Shown here in pieces: positions 1-6,556 of a stretch of 10,563 nucleotides of DNA. Within the stretch, counting starts at the first letter, position 1; each line of letters begins with the position of its first letter. The stretch is taken from contig CAZKDZ010000166.1 in assembly GCA_964551635.1 (NCBI GenBank), positions 1-10,563 on the forward strand. Reading direction: 5' to 3'. A model generated the notes under the pieces. The model was given only the letters and a program-made list of their open reading frames with translations. It was not told the DNA's origin and did no database searches. A program made the translations under genes and the position numbers. This DNA comes from JAAXHE01 sp964551635. Its GTDB lineage: Bacteria > Latescibacterota > UBA2968 > GCA-2709665.

Positions 1-176
1 ATCGCGCGGAACAGTAAGAAACGCCGAACCGCGAGAGACGGGATAACGGCTCTACGGGATTCAGGATATACACGCCGGGGGAGTCTGCGAAGAGAACTGC
101 AGGAGCGAATCCCAACATGAGCAGTGAGGAAGCCGAAGTGACGGTGGGGCGGACACTCCTGTCTGCCCGCATCGCT

Positions 177-246
177 CAGAATGACATGTTTTGCCACAAC
201 ATCGTCGAAACGCTGAGCCCCGACTTACGCCAAAACTGTCATCCTG
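177..246. repeat. Inverted CAGAATGACA / TGTCATCCTG dispersed-repeat tags
   Basis: CAGAATGACA lies at 177-186. Its near-perfect inverse, TGTCATCCTG (9 of 10), lies at 237-246 and continues as TGTCATCCTGAGGAGG and then GACGAAGGATCT. An exact third copy of CAGAATGACA occurs at 5120-5129, in another intergenic gap. From general experience, tags of the type TGTCATCCTGAG...GAAGGATCT recur between genes of many environmental bacteria. That these are ends of a dispersed non-coding element is inference. Confidence 0.4.
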
Positions 247-493
247 AGGAGGCCCCCCAGGCCGACGAAGGATCTACTGCAGCGTGGGATCAACCCGGTG
301 CGAATTGCACGTGGCGTCACCTGAGAGGCAGCACATTCCCCTCCTGCGCGGAACCATACAGGAAACCTTATTCGCCACACGTACGCCCGGCCCGCCGAAT
401 CAGGAAGCGGTAAATATACCGCATTCATCCGTCCGAGACAAAAAAAGAATCCCTGACAAGACGTGCGTTCGGTGCTGGCGAACCCTCCCCTGG

Positions 494-516
494 CCCCTCC
501 CCGGCGCGAGGAGGGG
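494..516. repeat. GC-rich hairpin CCCCTCC/GGAGGGG
   Basis: Perfect 7-bp arms CCCCTCC (494-500) and GGAGGGG (510-516) enclose a 9-base loop. No T-run follows on either side, so this is not an intrinsic terminator. It resembles the small palindromic intergenic repeats found elsewhere in the window, but is not the same sequence. Confidence 0.45.
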
Positions 517-654
517 AGCGGCTGTGTCATTTGTAGTGAGGATGATACTGATTTGCGTAGCAGCAGGAATAATTGAATACACCGGCGAATTGGGGATTCC
601 AGTTAGCGAGCTATTCCGAAGGGCGTTGTCTTTTGACTTTCTTTTGGATTCCGG

Positions 655-683
655 TTGACAACGACAGTGTTGGGCCGTAGGAT
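655..683 (+). promoter_or_regulatory. Sigma70-like promoter of the HNH gene
   Basis: A perfect TTGACA (655-660) is followed after exactly 17 bases by TAGGAT (678-683), a 4-of-6 match to the -10 consensus. The predicted start of transcription near 690 would give a leader of about 120 nt before the ATG at 810. The leader has several short dyads, for example TCGAC/GTCGA and CGACG/CGTCG, so it may be structured. Confidence 0.55.
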
Positions 684-692
684 GCTAGTGAG

Positions 693-709
693 TGTCGCAT
701 TTTGCGACA
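693..709 (+). promoter_or_regulatory. Candidate operator: palindrome TGTCGCA-ttt-TGCGACA
   Basis: Perfect 7-bp inverted arms are separated by three T residues. The site lies at about +3 to +19 of the predicted transcript, directly downstream of the -10 box at 678-683. A dimeric repressor bound here would block initiation or early elongation. No T-run follows, so it is not a terminator. No regulator gene adjoins it, so the binding protein is either the nuclease itself or is encoded elsewhere. Confidence 0.45.
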
Positions 710-809
710 TTTGGTGCGTCAAGCCACCGCTTGGCATCGACATCGTGGTCGACTCATGCCGGATGCTTCTGCTTAGGCCGACGGGATTCGTCGACCGGAA
801 TGAACCTCT

Positions 810-1925
810 ATGAATCAGCCATTGCCACGTTCAGATCAACTGGACATTGCAACTCTGGGCGGTCTCTTCAGGCATACGACCAATTCGTACAAATATCTTT
901 TTTTCATCTCGTTACTTTCTTTGATGAAGGACGAAAAGTTCGAGGTCGAAGATGGCATCCTTTTGGGTGATTTGGAAATTGAGATGCTGGCTATCGCGTG
1001 GTACCCCCACGTTTTTTTTAAATTGTCATTTGGAACACAGGACAAAATCGCTTCGGCGTTACGATCAGTTCCGCACATCGACGATGATCGAATCTTGCTG
1101 ACGAGATCCGGGCGTGATGAATTGCGGAGACGCTTAGCCGACAGTGTTGAGGTTCTGGATTACCCATTGACGCGTTACGTTCCCCACAGGATATTGCGCC
1201 CTTTTTTTTCCGCTGAAACCAGAGGTATGCCAGATCAAAGGGTAAACCGTGAAGTTGTTAATCTGGCTGCCGAACTGTTCGAGTTGCGACGTCCGCTCTT
1301 CCGCTTCGACCATTCCGAAGAGTGCATCCTATTGCATCCGGGTTGGATTGCCTATTTGAAAGAACATCAGACGATTCTCGAGGGATGGGCGTTGTGGCAT
1401 TGGGCGGACTATATGCAGCGGCGAAATCCCAGTATTCCCGCTGTAACGCGAAAATTGCTCCCGCCAGAAAAGAGAGCGCCTCTTGATTCACAGAAAAAAT
1501 TCTGGAAGACCGTATTTGGTAAATCGGAAATCCGGTGTATTTACTCAGGAAGGACGCTGGATTCCGACTATGTACTGGATCACTTTCTACCGTGGAGATT
1601 TGTCGCGCACGATCAGCTGTGGAACCTTGTTCCCGTTGATTCCCGTGCGAACAGTTCCAAGAGCGACCGGATTCCATCAGAGATTTACATAGACAGCTTG
1701 GCTGAAACCCAGCGTGAAGGTCTATCCATCGTACGTGACAGCTCGAGCGAAGAGAAATGGAAGAAGGAGGTGGAGCCCTACATAACAGACCTGTACATGG
1801 CTCCCGAGGAAACGCTTGATAGTGTGAAATTGAAGTCTGCGTATCACAGAACTCTGAAACCCCTCATGTCAATTGCAGAACAGCAGGGGTTCCAGAGCGG
1901 GTGGACTTATGAGGCGCGGCGCTAA
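810..1925 (+). CDS. HNH-type endonuclease domain protein, orphan
   Basis: The gene encodes 371 residues. Residues about 240-287 form an HNH fold: a cysteine in IRCIYSG (C243), then LDHFLPW with the metal-binding pair D257-H258, WNLVP (N272), and NSSKSD (N281, K284). The third histidine of the usual H-N-H is asparagine, giving H-N-N, a variant known in this superfamily. No zinc-binding CxxC pairs are visible. Residues 1-220 are an uncharacterised, mostly alpha-helical region rich in aromatics (LEGWALWHWADYM at about 190-202), possibly for target recognition or partner binding. The ATG at 810 has only a weak GGAA upstream. Base use is visibly more AT-rich than in the neighbours, with T-runs of 7-8, which suggests acquisition by transfer. 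HNH proteins of this size often belong to restriction or defence loci, but no partner is present here. The HNH call is fairly secure; the biological role is unknown. Confidence 0.75.
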   Translation: MNQPLPRSDQLDIATLGGLFRHTTNSYKYLFFISLLSLMKDEKFEVEDGILLGDLEIEMLAIAWYPHVFFKLSFGTQDKIASALRSVPHIDDDRILLTRSGRDELRRRLADSVEVLDYPLTRYVPHRILRPFFSAETRGMPDQRVNREVVNLAAELFELRRPLFRFDHSEECILLHPGWIAYLKEHQTILEGWALWHWADYMQRRNPSIPAVTRKLLPPEKRAPLDSQKKFWKTVFGKSEIRCIYSGRTLDSDYVLDHFLPWRFVAHDQLWNLVPVDSRANSSKSDRIPSEIYIDSLAETQREGLSIVRDSSSEEKWKKEVEPYITDLYMAPEETLDSVKLKSAYHRTLKPLMSIAEQQGFQSGWTYEARR

Positions 1926-1994
1926 GTAGTGGGTATCGTTGGTGTGTGTCCGGTAAGGCACGGGCAGATATATATCAGGACTGGAAAAACAACA

Positions 1995-2027
1995 CCCCGA
2001 TACAGATATCTCCGGGGTTCTTTTTTT
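1995..2027. terminator. Bidirectional intrinsic terminator between convergent genes
   Basis: CCCCG (1995-1999) pairs with CGGGG (2013-2017). TTC and a run of seven T (2021-2027) follow on the plus strand, ending the HNH transcript. Read on the minus strand, the same stem is followed by TGTTGTTTTT, so it could also stop the secreted-peptidase transcript that ends at 2073. The stem is short, at 5 bp. Confidence 0.6.
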
Positions 2028-2072
2028 CGCAGCCTATTACGTGACCGGCCTACCGATCTGTTTACCGCCAGG

Positions 2073-5060
2073 TCAAAACGACGTACCAAGAAGGAGGTAG
2101 GGCACAGCGCCTTTTGGTTCGGTGAACCCGTATCCGGCGCCGGCGCGGAAGCGGAAGGGTATGTAGAGGATGCCGAAATCGTAGGTGAACTCGGCGCCGG
2201 CGGACAGGAGCGGATCGGGCGTTTTCTGAGGTGAATGATCCCGTCCCCAGGCGTTGCCCGCATCGGCGAAGAGCGTGAGAAAGGCACGGTCGAAGTGCAG
2301 AAGCGGCGTTCGGATGGCGCGGTTGACCAGCGCGGCGGGTAGACGTAGCTCCAGCGACGCGGCCCATGCCCTCCGCCCCGATCGCTGCGTACTCTCGTAG
2401 CCACGCACGGGAAACAGGCGTCGCGCCGCGCCGCCGGCCTTGAAGTTGCCCCGCCCGCTATCCGGTCCCCGCGCCGCCCCCGCGCTTGCCCTCAGCGCAA
2501 TAACAGGAGCCGCGAATCCGCCTCCCGGCAGTTTCGCGTAGGCCCTGAAGTCGCCGGAGACGGCGTCCACGGATCTGTCGTCCAATGAATCGCCGGCCAG
2601 GTCGAATCGCCGCGTGATCCATCCGGAGAACGTCGCGCCCGTGGCGTTGCCCAATTGAAACGCGTGCGACCTGGCGGTGGTGGCCGAGAAACCCGCCGCA
2701 ACTTCGCCCAGGGTGCTGTGAGCGCTGTCGTACTTCGACAGGTCCGCCGGCTGGAGATCAGAATCCAGCGCCTCCCGGTCCTCCCGCAACAGGCCGCCCG
2801 AAAGCGTGAAGGAAACCGTACTCCATACCCTGGGGCGTACCAGGTTCATCGACATGACTGCCCGGCGCGTTCGTTCCAGAATGAACACGGTGTCGGCCGG
2901 GGCGCCGTTCCGCTCCCCCACCCTCACGCGTTCCTCGTCCCAGTTCTGCGACGTCAATAAGCCCAGCGTGGGGTTGCCGAGGCCGGCGTACCAATACGTC
3001 AGATCGCCCGCGCCTCTTCCTCCCGAATGTCCTCCTGCCGGCAGAAAGACTCTGGCCCCGATGCTGTATGCGTGCCGGCCCACCAGGTCCACACCAGACG
3101 TAAAGGCCCCGGCGGATGTGCCAAGCACCTTCGTCCGGGGCGTCGTTTCGTTGCCGGCGCCGGAGAGGGTCAGCGTCGCGTATGGAAGCCAGTAACGGGG
3201 CCGGAGCGTGGAGGACGGCGAATAATCGCGCGCCTGACCCCCGGCACGTGCGTTCCGCTCATCCGCCGTGGACGCGATCTCTGCGGCTATCATCCCCGCC
3301 GCGGTGCGCGTCGATTCGGCCGAAAACCGAGGCGCGGGCGGCGCGGCATCCGGATTGAACGGCAGGCGTTCGATCTCCCAGCCGTCCACGTGATACCCCG
3401 AATAATAGAGCCATTGCCCTGACGGGTCCACGCTGGGCCAGGCCGCGCCGGTCCGGACATTGGTGAGCATGACCGGGGGCGCGGCCCGGCCGCTGTCGAC
3501 CCGTGCCGCGAAGACATTGAGGATGCCGGTCCGGTCGGACGACCATACCAGCCACCGCCCGTCGGCGCTCCAGGCGGGGGCGAAGTCCAGCGCGCGATCA
3601 TCGCTCACGCGGCTGGCGAGGCTGCCGTTCGCGTCGAGGATGACGACGTCGTGATTCCCGCCAACCCAGCGTGTCGCCGCGATCCACTTCCCGTTGGGCG
3701 ACACGGCCGGAAACGCCCAGTGGACGCCGGCTTCCGGTTGAACCAGGATCTCAACTTCTCCGGTGCGGGTATTGACTCGAGCCAGGCCGCTGGCGCCCTC
3801 TCCTTCGGATACCGCGACCGCCCGTTCATCAGGGCCGGCCGAAGGCGCGGTCAGGCGGGCCCCGTTGGTCAACCGGTCCATCGCGCCGTCCAGGGTCACC
3901 CGGTAAATGTCGCTAAACAGCCGGTATCGCCCTGAGAACTCCAACTTTGGCACGAGGACGTCCCCACCGGGAGTGAACGCAAACCTGCCCCCGCGGACCC
4001 GCGCGAATGTAGATTCGCCGCCGCCGTCCAGACCGACCGAAATCAGGACGGGATCCGAACGGCCATCCGACCGACGGTAGACCAGTGCCGATCCATCGGG
4101 CGACACCTGCGGGTAGAGCGCATAGCGGGCGCCGTCGGTCAGCCTCTCGGGCTCAGAGACCGCGCCAAACCTGGAAAGGCGGGTGTCGAGACCCGATACT
4201 GAATCCCGCCACGCCTTTGCCCACTCGGCCCATTCGCTCGACAGGCTGGCGCCGAAGGCGTTCCTTCCCGCGGCGTCGAGACGATACGGTATCCACTGCC
4301 CCTCGACCGCCTCGACAAACACGGACATCCGGTCCCGGCCGTACTTGCGCATGAGGTGTTCGAAGAACATGGATCCGGAAACGTACGCGCGGAGCCCGCC
4401 GGGCCACTGCGGCGACCATCCTCCTGTCTGTCCGATGGACTCGAAGCGGCCCTCCAGGGCTGCCGTTCGAAGCACCATATTGTGGTAGGTTCCCAGGACG
4501 CGGCCCTCGCCGGTCAGCGCGGACTCGTACCAGGTGGCGATGCCCTCGATGACCCACAGGGGGGTTGCAATAGCCGGGAAGCCGAAAACAGGGACCGGTA
4601 CCCGGCCGAACAGTCCCCGGACGCTGTACTGGCCGCGACGGTCGAGATGGAAGATATGCGTCAGTTCGTGGACGATCAGAAGTTCCATCCAGTCGTCGTG
4701 GTAGCCGAGCAGGAAGCTGTCGACAGGCGGGCGAGCGTACAGAACGATGCGGTTCGAGGGAAACGGGGTCGCGTAGCCGTTGGAGACGTCCGTGTGGTCG
4801 GTGATGAGGAGATCTATGGTACCCTGTGGTCCCGTTACGAACTGATCTGAAAGGGTTGCGTGCGCCCACTCCGCGCGACCGGCCGCCCGGCGTGCGAGGT
4901 CTTCCAGTCGTTCAGGGAAAGTGACGCGGAAATGTTCCGTATCGAAGGTGCGCCACGATTCGTTCGGGGGCACCCGCTGCGCCTGCGAGGGCGATGCGCA
5001 GAATGCGACGAGCCCGAATAGTGCCGGTACAAATAACCATGGAAATGAAATCTTCGTCAT
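2073..5060 (-). CDS. Secreted gluzincin peptidase / beta-propeller / outer-membrane barrel fusion
   Basis: The protein has 995 residues. A Sec signal peptide (residues 1-27, cleavage likely after SQA) leads to a peptidase MA-like gluzincin domain: HELTH (H131, E132, H135) supplies two zinc ligands and the catalytic glutamate, and WVIEGIATWYE (E172) supplies the third ligand. Residues about 305-570 hold several PD40/TolB-type propeller blades, such as YPQVSPDGSALVY, FPAVSPNGKWIA, FAPAWSADGRWLVW and WPSVDPSGQWLYYS. From about 613 to the end, alternating beta-strand-like sequence closing in LLLGTSF, with a terminal phenylalanine, looks like a BAM-inserted outer-membrane barrel. The metal site appears intact. 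The likely place of action is the outer membrane, with the peptidase and propeller either periplasmic or surface-exposed; the substrate is unknown. The ATG start gives a clean signal peptide but has no strong ribosome binding site. It is transcribed alone, after a 221-bp gap. Similar architectures are common in Gemmatimonadota, where they are often labelled TolB-like. Confidence 0.8.
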   Translation of the reverse strand: MTKISFPWLFVPALFGLVAFCASPSQAQRVPPNESWRTFDTEHFRVTFPERLEDLARRAAGRAEWAHATLSDQFVTGPQGTIDLLITDHTDVSNGYATPFPSNRIVLYARPPVDSFLLGYHDDWMELLIVHELTHIFHLDRRGQYSVRGLFGRVPVPVFGFPAIATPLWVIEGIATWYESALTGEGRVLGTYHNMVLRTAALEGRFESIGQTGGWSPQWPGGLRAYVSGSMFFEHLMRKYGRDRMSVFVEAVEGQWIPYRLDAAGRNAFGASLSSEWAEWAKAWRDSVSGLDTRLSRFGAVSEPERLTDGARYALYPQVSPDGSALVYRRSDGRSDPVLISVGLDGGGESTFARVRGGRFAFTPGGDVLVPKLEFSGRYRLFSDIYRVTLDGAMDRLTNGARLTAPSAGPDERAVAVSEGEGASGLARVNTRTGEVEILVQPEAGVHWAFPAVSPNGKWIAATRWVGGNHDVVILDANGSLASRVSDDRALDFAPAWSADGRWLVWSSDRTGILNVFAARVDSGRAAPPVMLTNVRTGAAWPSVDPSGQWLYYSGYHVDGWEIERLPFNPDAAPPAPRFSAESTRTAAGMIAAEIASTADERNARAGGQARDYSPSSTLRPRYWLPYATLTLSGAGNETTPRTKVLGTSAGAFTSGVDLVGRHAYSIGARVFLPAGGHSGGRGAGDLTYWYAGLGNPTLGLLTSQNWDEERVRVGERNGAPADTVFILERTRRAVMSMNLVRPRVWSTVSFTLSGGLLREDREALDSDLQPADLSKYDSAHSTLGEVAAGFSATTARSHAFQLGNATGATFSGWITRRFDLAGDSLDDRSVDAVSGDFRAYAKLPGGGFAAPVIALRASAGAARGPDSGRGNFKAGGAARRLFPVRGYESTQRSGRRAWAASLELRLPAALVNRAIRTPLLHFDRAFLTLFADAGNAWGRDHSPQKTPDPLLSAGAEFTYDFGILYIPFRFRAGAGYGFTEPKGAVPYLLLGTSF

Positions 5061-5119
5061 AGTGATTCATCTACGGTTGTAAATACGGCATCCCGTCACG
5101 GCTTCGATTTGCTCAGTGG

Positions 5120-5129
5120 CAGAATGACA
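5120..5129. repeat. CAGAATGACA tag, third copy
   Basis: This is an exact match to the tag at 177-186, in the gap upstream of the secreted-peptidase gene and about 35 bp from the element at 5165. Ten bases alone could match by chance. The support comes from the intergenic setting and from the paired inverse copy at 237-246. Confidence 0.3.
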
Positions 5130-5164
5130 GGTCCCGGACAAGGCGAACCCCGTTCAAAGGCTCA

Positions 5165-5235
5165 ATCACCCCCCACCGGCGCGCCTGCGGGCTGGCGCCC
5201 TTGGCTTGCCGACTCCCCCTCAAGGTGGGAGTGAT
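5165..5235. repeat. REP/MITE-like element with terminal inverted repeats, copy 1
   Basis: The left end ATCACCCCCCACCG (5165-5178) is nearly the inverse of the right end, GGTGGGAGTGAT (5224-5235). The interior contains a second palindrome-rich block, GGCGCGCC...GGCGCC. The 25 bases at 5211-5235 match 10533-10557 at 24 of 25 positions, and CCCCCCACCG recurs exactly at 10448-10457 in the same orientation. The element sits just downstream of the MFS gene stop (5282) and could fold into a transcript-end hairpin, though there is no T-run. There is no coding capacity, so any mobility would depend on a transposase supplied elsewhere. Confidence 0.6.
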
Positions 5236-5281
5236 ACGCGATGTCACCGCGGGCCCGAAGAGTAGAACGCGAACCCGCTGT

Positions 5282-6553
5282 TCAGGTTTTCCCTTTCCCC
5301 TGGGCATCCACTTCCTCTTCCTCCGGCCTGGCTTCGTGGAGCGCGCCGAAGCGGCGAAGACCGGGAACGCAGGACGCTGTACCGAGAACCACGAACAGGG
5401 TGCCGATCCCGCCGCTGACGACCGAGACGACCGGTCCGAACCAGTGGGCGACAAGGCCGGATTCCATACCGCCGAGTTCATTTGACGCCCCGATGAAGAC
5501 GTAGTTCACGGCCAGCACGCGGCCCCGCATCCGGTTGGTCGTCAGCAGTTGAACGAGCGTGTGCCGGACCACCATGCTGACGTTGTCGAAGGCGCCGGTG
5601 AGGAACAGCATGGCCAGGGAGAGCCAGAAGGACTGAGAGAAACCGAAGACGATGGTGGCCGCGCCGAACCCCGCCACGGCGAAAAGGAGGTTTCGTCCCG
5701 CACGTCGCATCGGCGGCAGGTAGGCCAGGAGAATCGCCATGCAGAAGGCGCCGACGCCTGGAGCGGCACGAAGCCATCCGAAGCCCTGGGGTCCCACCCG
5801 GAGAATGTCCTCCGCATAGATGGGCAGCAGGTAGACGGCGCCGCCCAGCAGCACGGCGAACATATCCAGCGCCATCAGGGATAGGATCAGGCGGGTGCGC
5901 CAGACGTATCGGATGCCCGCCAGCAGGGTTGTCAGCGAAGCGGGTTCCACGCTTTCAGGTTCCGCACGGAAGTGCACCCGCGTGAGCAGAACCACAAAAA
6001 CCAGGGTGCTCGCCGCACTGAGCCCATAGGCGGCGGGAACGCTGTACATGATGACAATGCCGCCAAGCGCCGGGCCGACCACCCAGGCCATCTGCATCAG
6101 GCTGGTGTTCCAGGTAACAGCGATTGGGAAGACGTCGCGCGGGACGAGCAGGGGAACCAGCGCGGTTCTGGCCGGTCGTCCCAGGCAGGTGGCCGTCGCA
6201 TCCAGGGCAAGCAGCGCATACATCAGCAGGACCGGCCCCTCGCCTAGCGAGAGCGCCAGGAGTCCGAGCGACGTGAGGGTTGTGCCCAGCATGCTGAGCA
6301 CAACAACCTTCCTGCGGTCGAATCTGTCCGCCAGGAATCCGGCCGGCAGGGCCAGGACGATTGTCGGCACGGCCTGGGCGAGACCAACCAGCCCAAGGGA
6401 AAGGGCCTGGCCGGTCCGCTGGTATATCTCCCATCCGATCGCGATGCTCTGGATCTGGTTTCCCACGATGGCGAAGAACCAGCCCAGGATGTATCGCCGG
6501 TAGTTCGCGATTCGGAATGCCGCGTAGGGATCGTGCTTCCTGGATTCGGGGAT
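5282..6553 (-). CDS. MFS transporter (drug/siderophore exporter type), apparent ATC start
   Basis: This is a major facilitator protein with about 12 membrane segments, 423 residues from the chosen start. It carries the MFS motif A, GFLADRFDRRK (residues about 72-82), in the loop between segments 2 and 3, and ends in an acidic and lysine-rich tail. It most resembles the MFS_3 / EntS-like exporter group, which expels small molecules by proton antiport; the substrate cannot be told. The first usable conventional start, GTG at 6466, would delete the typical N-terminus DPYAAF..NYRRYILGWFF and half of the first membrane segment. The frame is open upstream to the TAG at 6557-6559, with no ATG, GTG or TTG. 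A strong GGAGG (6562-6566) lies 8 nt before ATC (6551-6553), so I place the start there. Alternatives are a start-codon mutation, a sequence error, or translation through the TAG. It follows the channel gene directly and is probably cotranscribed with it. Confidence 0.75.
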   Translation of the reverse strand: MPESRKHDPYAAFRIANYRRYILGWFFAIVGNQIQSIAIGWEIYQRTGQALSLGLVGLAQAVPTIVLALPAGFLADRFDRRKVVVLSMLGTTLTSLGLLALSLGEGPVLLMYALLALDATATCLGRPARTALVPLLVPRDVFPIAVTWNTSLMQMAWVVGPALGGIVIMYSVPAAYGLSAASTLVFVVLLTRVHFRAEPESVEPASLTTLLAGIRYVWRTRLILSLMALDMFAVLLGGAVYLLPIYAEDILRVGPQGFGWLRAAPGVGAFCMAILLAYLPPMRRAGRNLLFAVAGFGAATIVFGFSQSFWLSLAMLFLTGAFDNVSMVVRHTLVQLLTTNRMRGRVLAVNYVFIGASNELGGMESGLVAHWFGPVVSVVSGGIGTLFVVLGTASCVPGLRRFGALHEARPEEEEVDAQGKGKT

Positions 6554-6556
6554 CGG

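Larger units (their letters stand above)
1..654. other. Gene-poor intergenic region with repeat tags
   Basis: I see no credible gene here. Open frames of about 60-125 codons exist on both strands, but they run through repeat tags and hairpins and have no recognisable protein character. The stretch contains an inverted pair of 10-bp tags (177-186 and 237-246) and a GC-rich hairpin (494-516). The part from 540 onward becomes more AT-rich, in keeping with the promoter and nuclease gene that follow. The first 116 bases could be the flank of a gene outside the window, but nothing shows which. Confidence 0.6.

Noticed and set aside
117..413. Plus-strand open frame of 98 codons, with several overlapping frames on both strands up to 658
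   Set aside because: They run through dispersed-repeat tags and hairpins, overlap each other on both strands, and show no protein-like pattern.
4153..4869. 238-codon minus-strand frame inside the secreted-peptidase gene
   Set aside because: It is an out-of-frame shadow, very rich in R, P and G, typical of GC-rich DNA; the true frame carries HELTH and the signal peptide.
4998..5000. Cysteine 21 of the secreted peptidase as a lipoprotein attachment site
   Set aside because: The preceding residues, LVAF, lack the small residue needed at -1 of a lipobox; a signal peptidase I site after SQA fits better.
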